From Chitinimonas arctica (lineage in GTDB: Bacteria; Pseudomonadota; Gammaproteobacteria; Burkholderiales; Chitinimonadaceae), in assembly GCF_007431345.1 (NCBI RefSeq), contig NZ_CP041730.1, positions 5,208,001-5,272,000 of the forward strand: a stretch of DNA of 64,000 nt, given 5' to 3'. The first letter of the stretch is position 1; every line of letters begins with the position of its first letter. Of this stretch, positions 16,682-24,967 are shown piece by piece. The notes under the pieces are model-generated. The model did not search any database, was not told where the DNA came from, and saw only the letters and a list, made by a program, of their open reading frames with translations. The translations under genes and the position numbers were made by a program.

Positions 16682-18340
16682 CTACTCCGCCCCCAATAAT
16701 TCCGCCGCATGCCGCCGGGTCGTATCGGTAATATCCACGCCGCCCAGCATGCGGGCGATCTCTTCGATCCGTGCGGCACCGTCGAGCTGGGCGATCCGGC
16801 TCAGCACTGCGTCGCGCGTCTGCTGCTTGCTGACCTGGAACTGATGGTCGGCGCTGGCCGCCACTTGCGGCAAGTGGGTAATACACAACACCTGATGCCG
16901 CTCTCCCAGCTTCTTCAGCAGCTTGCCGACGATTTCCGCCACGCGGCCGCCGATGCCCACGTCCACTTCGTCGAATATCAGCGTAGGGACTTCGGCAACC
17001 TGGCTGGTCACCACTTGCAAGGCCAGGCTGATGCGGGACAACTCACCACCGGAGGCCACCTTGGCCAGCGAGCGGACTGGTGCGCTCGCGTGCGGCGCGA
17101 CCTGGAACTCCACCTGTTCAAGGCCGAATGCAGCGGGTGTTTCCACAGCTTGCAAGGCAATCTCGAAACGACTGCCGGCCATCGCCATGCTCTGCATTTC
17201 AATACTGACCGCCTTGCCCAGTTTTCCGGCGCTCAGCCGCCGGGCCTTGCCCAACTGCTCGGCTACGCGGCGGTAGGCCTGCTCCGCCTGTCGGGCGGAC
17301 GCTTCCAATCCTTCCAGACCCTCGCCGCCGCCGAGTTCATCCAGGCGGGCCTGCCAGGCGGCCAGCTTGTCCGCCAACTGCTCCGGTTCGATACGGTATT
17401 TGCGCGCCAGCCGATAGATATCGTCCATGCGCCGTTCCAACTCGGCCAGCCTGGCCGGATCGAGTTCCACCCGCTCGGCGTAATGGCGCAAGGCGTGTAC
17501 GGCCTCGGATAGATTGGCATCGACCGCACCCAACAACTCGACCGTTTCGGCCAAGGCGGGATCGACACCGGCCAGGTCCGCCAGGCGGGAATGCACCACC
17601 GCCAGCAGGGACTGCACATTGGGTTCGCCGTCCGCCAGCGCCTCCAAGGCGCTCTGCCCACCCTCGATCAGGCTGGCGGCGTGGTTCAATCGGCTATGTT
17701 CGTTCTGCAGGTCCTGCCATTCGCCAGGCAGGATCTTGAGCGTGGCGATCTCCTCGATCTGCCATTGCAGGCGCTCGCGCTCCACGGCGAACTCGCCGGC
17801 ATGCTTGCTGGCGGACAGCAGCTTTTCTTCGGCTTTCTTCCATAGCGTAAATGCCTGCCGCACGCTGCCGGCCTGCTCGGTCTGGCCGGCATAGGCATCC
17901 AGCAGATTCCGCTGCGCTTCGCTACGCATCAGCGATTGGTGGGCGTGCTGGCCATGGATATCGACCAGATATTCGCCGACCTCCTTCAACTGCGCCAAGG
18001 TGGCGGGCTGGCCATTGACGAACGCACGGGAACGGCCGCCGGCATCGATGGTACGGCGCAGCAGCAGGCTGTTTTCGTCGCCTTCCAGATCATATTCGTG
18101 CAAGCGCTGCAGCAGCTCACCCCGTCCGGTCAGATCGAATGCGGCCGAGAGATCGGCCTTCTCGGCGCCATGACGCACCACGCCGGCCTCGGCGCGGGCG
18201 CCCAGCAAGAGCGAAAGTGCGTCGATCAGGATGGATTTCCCCGCCCCCGTTTCACCGGTCAGTACGGTAAAGCCGCCGGCAAAGGCCAGTTCCAGTTCAT
18301 CGACAATGACAAAATCGCGCAGGTGTAGGGACAGCAGCAT
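16682..18340 (-). CDS. recN: DNA repair protein RecN
   Basis: A 552-residue SMC-like ATPase for double-strand break repair. It has the Walker A motif GETGAGKS at residues 29-36, coiled-coil arms over about 150-360, and the C-terminal ABC signature SGGELSRISLALQ with Walker B VPTLIFDEVDVGIGG. Length is typical. It lies beside nadK on the same strand, the usual betaproteobacterial order. No LexA box was identified with confidence. Confidence 0.95.
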   Translation of the reverse strand: MLLSLHLRDFVIVDELELAFAGGFTVLTGETGAGKSILIDALSLLLGARAEAGVVRHGAEKADLSAAFDLTGRGELLQRLHEYDLEGDENSLLLRRTIDAGGRSRAFVNGQPATLAQLKEVGEYLVDIHGQHAHQSLMRSEAQRNLLDAYAGQTEQAGSVRQAFTLWKKAEEKLLSASKHAGEFAVERERLQWQIEEIATLKILPGEWQDLQNEHSRLNHAASLIEGGQSALEALADGEPNVQSLLAVVHSRLADLAGVDPALAETVELLGAVDANLSEAVHALRHYAERVELDPARLAELERRMDDIYRLARKYRIEPEQLADKLAAWQARLDELGGGEGLEGLEASARQAEQAYRRVAEQLGKARRLSAGKLGKAVSIEMQSMAMAGSRFEIALQAVETPAAFGLEQVEFQVAPHASAPVRSLAKVASGGELSRISLALQVVTSQVAEVPTLIFDEVDVGIGGRVAEIVGKLLKKLGERHQVLCITHLPQVAASADHQFQVSKQQTRDAVLSRIAQLDGAARIEEIARMLGGVDITDTTRRHAAELLGAE

Positions 18341-18400
18341 GGTGAAATGGCAAGGGCTCTTGGTGGGGAAGGCGGAAAACCGGATCGGACGGCGGCAGGC

Positions 18401-19279
18401 TCAGAACAATCGCTCGCCCCAGTGCAGCTTGTGACGCAGCATATCGTAATAGTTGTATCCGACCGGATGGAGGATACGTAAGGAGTTGCGATAGCGCTTG
18501 ATGGTCACCCTATCCATCTCGCGCAGATCGAAGTGCGATTGACCGTCGAAGTGCACCTTGACCTCGGAACCGCGCGTCAGCATGAACTCCACCGTGGAGG
18601 CATCGTTGACCGCGATGGGGCGCGCCGTCATGGTTTGCGGGCAAATGGGCACCAGCGCGATCGCCGGCACCGTGGGATGCAGGATGGGACCGCCCGAAGC
18701 CAAGGCATAGGCGGTGGAACCGGTGGGCGTACTGACGATCAAACCGTCGGATCGCTGGCTGTAAACGAACTGGTCATCGATAAAGATCTCGAACTCGATC
18801 ATCGATCCAAGCGAACCACGGCTGAACACCACATCGTTGAACGCCAGCGCACCATGCACTTCGCGCTCGTCGCGTATCACCTTGGCGGCCAGCAGCATTC
18901 GCTCTTCCGGTACAAAGTCGCCGTCGAGCATGCGGGGGATGATGGATTCGATATCGTCCACGCCGACATCGGTCATAAAGCCCAGCCGCCCCTGGTTGAT
19001 GCCGACCAATGGAATCCGGTAAGGCGCCACCAGGCGGGCAATGGACAGCATGGTGCCATCGCCGCCCAGCACGATCACCAGGTCGGCCACCTTGCCGATC
19101 TGGTCCGGCGGCACCACCTGGGCGTCCGCGAGCGGATGTTCGGCGGCGGTATCGGCATCCAGGATGATGCCGGCACAACCCTGCTGGTGCAGGACTTCGG
19201 CCAGGCGGCGCAGCGGCCCGCCAATATTCGGACTATTGCGCCGCGCCACCAGGGCGATTTTCTTGAAGAGCGTGCTCAT
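18401..19279 (-). CDS. nadK: NAD kinase
   Basis: A 292-residue kinase that phosphorylates NAD to NADP. The signature motif LGGDGTML lies near residue 72, GVNQGRLGF-like sequence (GINQGRLGFMTD) at about 93, and the NAD-binding TPTGSTAYALASGGPI at about 185. Full length. It precedes recN on the same strand, as in many Betaproteobacteria. Confidence 0.95.
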   Translation of the reverse strand: MSTLFKKIALVARRNSPNIGGPLRRLAEVLHQQGCAGIILDADTAAEHPLADAQVVPPDQIGKVADLVIVLGGDGTMLSIARLVAPYRIPLVGINQGRLGFMTDVGVDDIESIIPRMLDGDFVPEERMLLAAKVIRDEREVHGALAFNDVVFSRGSLGSMIEFEIFIDDQFVYSQRSDGLIVSTPTGSTAYALASGGPILHPTVPAIALVPICPQTMTARPIAVNDASTVEFMLTRGSEVKVHFDGQSHFDLREMDRVTIKRYRNSLRILHPVGYNYYDMLRHKLHWGERLF

Positions 19280-19334
19280 GGCCGAGATTTAACATGAAAG
19301 GCCGCGAAATTGCCAATGCAAGCCTTGCATGCGC

Positions 19335-19607
19335 TCACAACAGTGTTTTGCGCTCGGCCGTAAACGTCCACCAATTACGCGCTTCGCCAGTGCCGGCAAA
19401 GTGCACCGCGGCCATGAAGACATCGGCCACGCATGGATCGTGGCGCTGGCCGGTGGCAAGACAGAGTTCATGGTACAGGGCGATGGGGTCGCGCCCTACC
19501 AGTTCGGCCGGCTTGCCGATTCCCAGCGAACGGAGGTCGGCGGCAAGCGAGGGACCCACGCCTGGCAGGTCCTCCAGCCGTTCCATACCATGACGTTTTG
19601 GCGGCAT
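19335..19607 (-). CDS. Cdd1-like helix-hairpin-helix protein
   Basis: A 90-residue protein with a helix-hairpin-helix (LPGVGPSLAADLRSLGI, residues about 13-30) and the tail YHELCLATGQRHDPCVADVF. This matches the small pathogenicity-locus (Cdd1) family of unknown function, probably nucleic-acid binding. ATG 19607 is used. It starts 11 bases after the upstream solute-binding protein gene stop, suggesting cotranscription. Confidence 0.75.
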   Translation of the reverse strand: MPPKRHGMERLEDLPGVGPSLAADLRSLGIGKPAELVGRDPIALYHELCLATGQRHDPCVADVFMAAVHFAGTGEARNWWTFTAERKTLL

Positions 19608-19618
19608 GGCGTCTTGTA

Positions 19619-20386
19619 TCAATAGATATTGAAAATAAAGTACTTACGCTGGGTTTCCTGGTAGATACCGTTATCCAGCACGGTCGCCAAAGCCTTGTCG
19701 AAGCGGGCTTTCAGCGCCTTGTCGCCCTTGCGCAAGGCAATGCCCTGGCCTTCGCCGAAGAACTTCGGATCGACCACCGCCGAACCGACCAGCTCGAAAC
19801 CCTTGCCGCTCGGGGTTTGCAGGAAGCCGTAATAGCCGGCCACCACATCGTCCATGGCCAGGTCCACATCGCCCTTGGCCAGCGCGGCATACAGCTCGTC
19901 GGCGCTCTTATAGCGCTCGATGGCCGAGGTCTTGGCGTACTTGGCGGTCAGGTAGCGATCATAGGTGGTATCGACCTGCACACCGATCTTCATCCCCTCG
20001 ATCCGCTTGGGCGAAATAAACACATAAGGGACCCTTTTCGCCTTGGAGAAGAAAAAGGCCGGCGTGTTGGCATAGCGGTCGGTGAACTCGACCAGCTTCT
20101 TACGCTCCTCGGTGATCGACATCATGGCGACGATGGCGTCCACTTTCTTCTCGTTCAATGCAGGAATCAGGTCGTCCCAGTCGGTACGTACCAATTTGCA
20201 TTCGACCTTCATTTCCTTGCAGAGGGCCAGCGAGATATCGATATCGAATCCCTTCAGATTGCCCTTGGCGTCCACTTCGGAAAACGGCGGGTATTTACCT
20301 TCAATGGCAATGCGCAGGGTTTCGGCGCGCACGGCGGGCAGGCTCAGCAGCAAACACAGTGGCAGCAACAAGCGTAGAAATTTCAT
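19619..20386 (-). CDS. Amino-acid-type ABC transporter solute-binding protein (family 3)
   Basis: A 255-residue periplasmic protein with a signal peptide ending near residue 21 (LPAVRA). It has the family-3 signature GKYPPFSEVDAKGNLKGFDIDI, then KLVRTDWDDLIPALNEKKVDAI and ITEERKKLVEFT. These resemble lysine/arginine/ornithine or glutamine binders. No permease or ATPase is adjacent, so specificity is unknown. It is divergent from hrcA across a 342-base intergenic region. Confidence 0.9.
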   Translation of the reverse strand: MKFLRLLLPLCLLLSLPAVRAETLRIAIEGKYPPFSEVDAKGNLKGFDIDISLALCKEMKVECKLVRTDWDDLIPALNEKKVDAIVAMMSITEERKKLVEFTDRYANTPAFFFSKAKRVPYVFISPKRIEGMKIGVQVDTTYDRYLTAKYAKTSAIERYKSADELYAALAKGDVDLAMDDVVAGYYGFLQTPSGKGFELVGSAVVDPKFFGEGQGIALRKGDKALKARFDKALATVLDNGIYQETQRKYFIFNIY

Positions 20387-20694
20387 TTACATACTCTCCG
20401 TTAATCATGAACGATTGCGAATCAGGCTAGCCGATCCACTGCCGAGCCCAGGCGGGGCGGGCCTGAATCCGATCTACGACCCTGCTTGTGCGAGGCACTT
20501 CAAGCGGGGGTGCTTCCTTGCGCCATATAAGCAAATACCACTTTAGTACAAGCGTAGACCAGGCAGCCTACGCCACGGGCTTGAAGGCAACAACCGCCGC
20601 ATACCGGTCTGTTGCGTCGCAACAAAATAATCCACGTACAAATGCAACAAAACAGGTGTACCGGCAAGGCCGCCACGGCAACGTTACATATTGC
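20387..20694. other. Intergenic region between solute-binding protein gene and hrcA
   Basis: No coding frame looks real here. The stretch holds a 15-base palindrome at 20610-20624 and, at its right edge, a promoter for hrcA. I looked for a CIRCE element (TTAGCACTC-N9-GAGTGCTAA) and found none. Confidence 0.5.
20610..20624. promoter_or_regulatory. 15-base perfect palindrome, possible operator
   Basis: TGTTGCGTCGCAACA has seven-base arms about a single T. Its place between two divergent genes suggests a repressor site. The cognate regulator is unknown and chance occurrence cannot be excluded. Confidence 0.3.
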
Positions 20695-20722
20695 TTGTCT
20701 CAGGACAATAGCGCGTTAGAAT
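20695..20722 (+). promoter_or_regulatory. Candidate sigma-70 promoter of hrcA
   Basis: A -35 element TTGTCT (20695-20700) and a -10 element TAGAAT (20717-20722) are separated by 16 bases. Transcription would begin at about 20729, the A of the hrcA ATG, and no Shine-Dalgarno sequence lies just before that codon. The mRNA may therefore be leaderless. Confidence 0.4.
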
Positions 20723-20728
20723 CGTTTC

Positions 20729-21745
20729 ATGCTAAGCGAACGCGCCCAAATTCTGCTCAAAACCCTGGTCGAACGCTACATTGTAGAAGGGCAACCGGTC
20801 GGTTCCCGTACCTTGTCGAAGTTTTCCGGCCTGGAACTGTCCCCGGCTTCCATCCGCAATGTGATGGCCGACCTGGAAGACCTTGGACTGATCACCAGCC
20901 CCCATACTTCGGCAGGCCGGATTCCCACGCCACTCGGCTATCGCCTGTTCGTCGATAAACTGATCACCATCCAGCCCCTGCAGCAGGTGGAAATCCGTGA
21001 ACTGCAGGATCAGTTGCAGCCGGACAACCCCACCCGCGCCGTGGCGGCCGCGTCCAACCTCTTGTCGCAACTGACCGAATTCGCCGGTGTGGTCATCTCG
21101 CCCAAGCGGCGCGGTATTCCGCTCGCCCAGGTCGAATTCGTCCGGCTGGGCGAGAAGCGTGCCCTTCTGATCCTGGTGACCGCCGATGGCGATGTACAGA
21201 ACCGCATCCTGATCACCGAGCGCGACCATACCAGCGCCGAGCTGGTCGAGGCCACCAATTTCCTGAACCAGCATTGCGTCGGCAAAACCCTGGAAGAAGT
21301 CCGCAATGTGGTCTACCAGGACCTGCGCAATCTGCAGAGCAATATCTCGGCCTTGATGAACGTGGCCGTCGAAGCCGGCAGCCAGGCCATGGCCGAGCAA
21401 GCCGTCCCCATGGTGATCAGCGGCGAAAGCAATCTGCTGCGGGTGGACGATCTGTCCGGCAATGTCGAGCGGCTGCGGCAATTGTTCCGCGTCTTCGAGG
21501 ATAAGACCGCCCTCCTGCAGCTGCTGGACCACGGCAACCGCGCCGCCGGCGTCCAGATATTTATCGGCCAGGAGGCCGGTATTTCACCGCTGGATGAATG
21601 CTCGGTGGTCACCGCGCCTTACAAGGTCAATGGCCAGATCGTCGGCACCCTGGGGGTGATCGGCCCGACCCGCATGGCCTATGAACGCATTATTCCCATC
21701 GTCGATATCACCGCCCGCCTGCTATCGTCCGCGCTCTCGCATTAG
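20729..21745 (+). CDS. hrcA: Heat-inducible transcription repressor HrcA
   Basis: A 338-residue repressor of groESL/dnaK-type heat-shock genes. The N-terminal winged helix has the typical opening ERAQILLKTLVERYI, GSRTLSKFSGLELSPASIRN and HTSAGRIPT. The central and C-terminal dimerisation regions include IGQEAGISPLDECSVV and the ending GTLGVIGPTRMAYERIIPIV. ATG 20729 matches the start seen across the family, although no ribosome site precedes it. No CIRCE operator is visible at this gene, so autoregulation is not supported here. Confidence 0.95.
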   Translation: MLSERAQILLKTLVERYIVEGQPVGSRTLSKFSGLELSPASIRNVMADLEDLGLITSPHTSAGRIPTPLGYRLFVDKLITIQPLQQVEIRELQDQLQPDNPTRAVAAASNLLSQLTEFAGVVISPKRRGIPLAQVEFVRLGEKRALLILVTADGDVQNRILITERDHTSAELVEATNFLNQHCVGKTLEEVRNVVYQDLRNLQSNISALMNVAVEAGSQAMAEQAVPMVISGESNLLRVDDLSGNVERLRQLFRVFEDKTALLQLLDHGNRAAGVQIFIGQEAGISPLDECSVVTAPYKVNGQIVGTLGVIGPTRMAYERIIPIVDITARLLSSALSH

Positions 21746-21793
21746 CCTAGCCAGACGGCGGCGCCCCGCCCCATACAGAAACCGGAATCCGTT

Positions 21794-22864
21794 TTGATCC
21801 TGCGCCCCCTGCTCCTTACCTTGGCCGCCCTGTGCTGTTTGGCCGACGATGTCTCCGTCGCCAATGACGAGCCGGCTTTTACCCAACGTGACGATGTCCG
21901 TGCCTTTATCGAGGAAATGGTCGCCCAGCCGGGCTTCGAACGGGATACGCTGACCGAGCAGTTGAACCAGGTCAGGCTCAAGCCCAATATCCTCGCCATC
22001 CTCGACAAGCCTTCGACCAGCCGGCCCTACCATGCCTTCCGGCCGGACTTCGTCAACGACACCCGCATTCGCCTGGGCGTGGCCTTTTGGCAGGACAATG
22101 CCCGCACCCTGCAAAAGGTGTCGGACCATTACGGGGTCGAAGCGGAGTATCTGGTTGCCATCCTGGGGGTGGAAACCCTGTGGGGCCGCGATACCGGCAG
22201 TTTCCGCGTCATGGATGCCCTCTCCACCATCGCCTTCGGCTACCCACGGCGGGCCGACTACTTCCGCAAGGAATTGCGGGAGTTCCTGCTATTGGCCCGC
22301 GACGAGCGTCTCGACCCTTTCGAGTTCAAGGGCAGCTATGCCGGTGCGATGGGGGCCCCGCAATTCATGCCCTCCAGCTTCCATGCCTACGCGGTCGATT
22401 GGGACGGTGACGGCCGCCACGACATCTGGCGCAACACCGGCGATATTCTCGGCAGCATCGCCAATTACTTCGCCAAGCATGGCTGGAAAAAAGGCGAGCC
22501 GCTGCTGGTGCCCGCCACGGTCGTGGGCGAGGCCTACACGCCGCTGGTGGAAGACAAGTTCAACCTGCACTACAAGGTCAGCGAGCTGGCCGCCTTTGGC
22601 GTTACGCCGGCAGTGCCGCTACAGGGCGATCCGCTGGCGGTGCTGGCGCCCCTGGAGCATGAACCGGGCGTCACCCGCCATTGGCTGGGCCTGGCCAATT
22701 TCTACGCCATCACCCGCTATAACCGCAGCACTTTGTACGCCATGGCGGTGCATGAGCTGGCGGGCAAGATCAAGGCAGCTTATCTTGATCCGTCGCTACT
22801 GCCACCGCCGCCGAAACCGGCGAAGGCAGTAAAGGCTGCAAATAGACAAAAACGTAGACGCTAG
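21794..22864 (+). CDS. mltB: Lytic murein transglycosylase B
   Basis: A 356-residue peptidoglycan-cleaving enzyme. The catalytic Glu127 lies in ILGVETLWGRDTG, followed by the family motifs GYPRRADYFRKEL and GSYAGAMGAPQFMPSS. An N-terminal hydrophobic stretch (ILRPLLLTLAALCCLA) is probably a signal peptide; a lipobox is not clear. TTG 21794 is the most reasonable start because no ATG precedes the conserved part. The IS630-family element begins at the third base of the stop codon, so the TAG at 22862-22864 is completed by the element's first base and the product is unchanged. Confidence 0.92.
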   Translation: MILRPLLLTLAALCCLADDVSVANDEPAFTQRDDVRAFIEEMVAQPGFERDTLTEQLNQVRLKPNILAILDKPSTSRPYHAFRPDFVNDTRIRLGVAFWQDNARTLQKVSDHYGVEAEYLVAILGVETLWGRDTGSFRVMDALSTIAFGYPRRADYFRKELREFLLLARDERLDPFEFKGSYAGAMGAPQFMPSSFHAYAVDWDGDGRHDIWRNTGDILGSIANYFAKHGWKKGEPLLVPATVVGEAYTPLVEDKFNLHYKVSELAAFGVTPAVPLQGDPLAVLAPLEHEPGVTRHWLGLANFYAITRYNRSTLYAMAVHELAGKIKAAYLDPSLLPPPPKPAKAVKAANRQKRRR

Positions 22865-22893
22865 TGTGGTGTCTCAAAAGTAGAATTAATTAA
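22864..22893 (+). repeat. Left terminal inverted repeat of the IS630-family element
   Basis: Thirty bases beginning GTGTGGTGT and ending ATTAATTAA. They pair with the complement of 24014-24043 at 24 positions, with both ends of the repeat identical. Confidence 0.85.
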
Positions 22894-22901
22894 ATATTTG
22901 G

Positions 22902-22907
22902 TATAAT
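22902..22907 (+). promoter_or_regulatory. Candidate -10 element of the transposase promoter
   Basis: A consensus TATAAT lies 20 bases before the transposase ATG in the AT-rich leader of the element. No strong -35 was seen at 17 bases upstream. Confidence 0.35.
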
Positions 22908-22926
22908 TGTCGTAGTTCAATAGCTC

Positions 22927-24021
22927 ATGGAGACTATGACGATGACCAGAACGGGCCGCCCGATCAAGAAGCTGGAACTATCCGAAGAGCAGCGCAGAGA
23001 GCTGAATGCACGTTTGGCGCTGCGCAAGGCGCCGGCCGATGAGAAGCTACGAATTCAGATTGTGCTCAGTTGTGCTGACGGCGAAGGAGGCAAAGAGATC
23101 GCGAAGCGGCTGGATACCACTGCGCAGACCGTCTCAAGGTGGCGTCGTCGGTACGAGTCGTATGGTCTGGCAGGGCTGACCGATGCACCGAGGTCGGGGC
23201 GGCCTCGCACGGTGCTAGACGAACACGTTCAGGCGGTGATTGATCGTGTCCGGAACAGTAAGCCTACTGACGCGACGCACTGGAGCGTGCGCACGATGAG
23301 CAAGGCAACAGGCGTGTCGGCGTCCACAGTGCAGCGCATTTGGCACGCGTTCGGGCTCAAGCCCCATCGGCTGGAGACGTTCAAGTTTTCCACCGATCCG
23401 AATTTTGTCGATAAGGTCCGCGATGTGGTGGGCTTGTACCTCGCCCCGCCGGATCGTGCCTTGGTGCTCTGCGTGGATGAGAAGAGCCAGATTCAGGCAC
23501 TGGATAGAACGCAGCCTTCACTTCCGCTTACGTTCGGCAAAGCAGAAACCCGGACACACGATTACAAGCGGCACGGGACGACTTCGCTGTTCGCAGCTCT
23601 GGATGTGGCCACTGGCAAGGTCATTGGCCAACTCAAACGTCGCCACCGGAGCGTCGAATTTCTGCAGTTCCTCAATACCATCGACGCAAGCGTACCGGCA
23701 GACCTGGATATCCACCTGATCATGGACAATTACGGGACGCACAAGACGGAGAAGGTGCGTGCCTGGTTCGCCAGCAGGCCACGCTACCATCTGCACTTCA
23801 CGCCAACTTCGGCCTCCTGGCTCAACCTTGTGGAGCGTTTTTTCTCACAAATCAGTGAGAAGTGGATCAAGCGTAGTGCCCACAGCAGCGTCGCCGATCT
23901 AGAGCAGTCAATCCGCCACTACTTGGACATCCACAACACCAACCCGAAGCCCTTTGTATGGCGCAAAAGCGCAGATTCAATCCTTGAGGCCATTGCTCGT
24001 GCAGGCAAAGTTATTAATTAA
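22927..24021 (+). CDS. IS630-family transposase
   Basis: This 364-residue DDE transposase has an N-terminal helix-turn-helix region ([20 protein letters not shown], residues about 58-77) and a second winged-helix segment. The catalytic core has Asp in [14 protein letters not shown], Asp in [11 protein letters not shown] and Glu in [13 protein letters not shown]. It is intact and probably active. The start is ATG 22927; an internal ATG six codons later is also possible. Confidence 0.95.
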   Translation: METMTMTRTGRPIKKLELSEEQRRELNARLALRKAPADEKLRIQIVLSCADGEGGKEIAKRLDTTAQTVSRWRRRYESYGLAGLTDAPRSGRPRTVLDEHVQAVIDRVRNSKPTDATHWSVRTMSKATGVSASTVQRIWHAFGLKPHRLETFKFSTDPNFVDKVRDVVGLYLAPPDRALVLCVDEKSQIQALDRTQPSLPLTFGKAETRTHDYKRHGTTSLFAALDVATGKVIGQLKRRHRSVEFLQFLNTIDASVPADLDIHLIMDNYGTHKTEKVRAWFASRPRYHLHFTPTSASWLNLVERFFSQISEKWIKRSAHSSVADLEQSIRHYLDIHNTNPKPFVWRKSADSILEAIARAGKVIN

Positions 24022-24043
24022 TGCTATTTCAGGTACACCACAC
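24014..24043 (-). repeat. Right terminal inverted repeat of the IS630-family element
   Basis: The partner of the left repeat. The transposase stop codon (24019-24021) lies within it. Confidence 0.85.
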
Positions 24044-24083
24044 TAGGGTTGTTACCGCACTCGCTACCGGTCGCTTCGTCCGC

Positions 24084-24437
24084 TTATTCGCCAAGCAAGA
24101 TGGCTTCAATACGGGCCATCGCATCGGCGGTAATGAAATCGGGCGCGCGCTCGACCAACTTGGCCTGCCGTGACTGCCAGTCCAGCGACTTCAGCTGGTG
24201 GCAATGAATGTTGCCGACGACCTTGGTGCCAGCACCCAGCAGCGATACCAGCGTGCCGTGTGAGCGCTCTGCCGGCGCGGCGCCTTGCGAAACCGGGCAA
24301 ATAACGGCCAAGCCGCGTTTGTTGAACAGCTTGGGGCTGACCACGAAACCATAATGCGGCCCCTTCATTTCGTGGCCCGCTGCCGGGTCGAACTGCAGAT
24401 GCACGAGGTCGCCGCGCTCCGGGATGTAGGCCGCCAT
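24084..24437 (-). CDS. MazF/ChpB-family endoribonuclease toxin
   Basis: A 117-residue toxin of the MazF/PemK fold, which cleaves mRNA. The family opening YIPERGDLVHLQFDPAAGHEM, with the conserved PxRGD-like turn, is followed by GPHYGFVVSPKLFNKRGLAVICPVS and GTLVSLLGAGTKVVGNI. ATG 24437 overlaps the antitoxin stop (TGATG), so translation is coupled. The C-terminal portion KSLDWQSRQAKLVERAP matches ChpB-type members. It lies 41 bases from the IS630-family element. Confidence 0.9.
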   Translation of the reverse strand: MAAYIPERGDLVHLQFDPAAGHEMKGPHYGFVVSPKLFNKRGLAVICPVSQGAAPAERSHGTLVSLLGAGTKVVGNIHCHQLKSLDWQSRQAKLVERAPDFITADAMARIEAILLGE

Positions 24438-24679
24438 CAAGCCACTTCCCGACCAACGGGCGGCATCTCGTCCCAACCATCGACACGCGGCAGTTCGCCC
24501 GGCATCTCGGCCAGCAGGTCGGCCAGCTTGTAGCGGGGCTTGGCGGAGGTCAGCGTCAACGTTTCGCCCTGGATGGTCGCGTTTAGACTGCCGCCGACCG
24601 CGACCTTGAGTTGCTGCAACAAGGGCGCGGGGATAACGACCCCGGCGCTGTTGCCGATCCTGCGGATAGGTAGTTCCAT
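24437..24679 (-). CDS. MazE/ChpS-family antitoxin (AbrB-type)
   Basis: An 80-residue antitoxin. The N-terminal AbrB/SpoVT swapped-hairpin domain reads ELPIRRIGNSAGVVIPAPLL, and a short acidic C-terminal tail would wrap the toxin. ATG 24679 is chosen because GGAGGG lies five bases upstream; a start four codons earlier is possible. These antitoxins usually repress their own operon through the AbrB domain. Confidence 0.9.
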   Translation of the reverse strand: MELPIRRIGNSAGVVIPAPLLQQLKVAVGGSLNATIQGETLTLTSAKPRYKLADLLAEMPGELPRVDGWDEMPPVGREVA

Positions 24680-24967
24680 GAAGCCCTCCATACTGTTGTC
24701 ACAATATTATTACTTTACCCTCCTAGCGCCAAGCAAGACGTAATAACATTGTTGCCACTAACTCACATCGGCGAACGTCTGCTGCGTGTATCCGGGCTGA
24801 GCGCGCCACGTGGCCCGGCCTGCCGGGTGGGACGGCCAGTAAATTGGCGTGATACATGTGCAGAAAGCACACCCATAGCGAGGCTGTGAGCGTTTGGCAG
24901 GACCCGCCTTACGAGATTGACGGCAGGCTATTGCTTTGCCGTCAGGAGCGGCTGAATGGTTCGCCTG

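Larger units (their letters stand above)
22864..24043 (+). mobile_element. IS630-family insertion sequence, complete (1180 bp)
   Basis: The element is bounded by 30-base imperfect terminal inverted repeats (24 of 30 matching), starting GTGTGGTGT at the left and ending ACACCACAC at the right. It is flanked by a TA dinucleotide on each side (22862-22863 and 24044-24045), the usual IS630/Tc1 target duplication. It carries one intact transposase. The target TA is the first two bases of the mltB stop codon. Confidence 0.93.

Noticed and set aside
20387..20728. CIRCE operator before hrcA
   Set aside because: No TTAGCACTC-N9-GAGTGCTAA or close variant was found.
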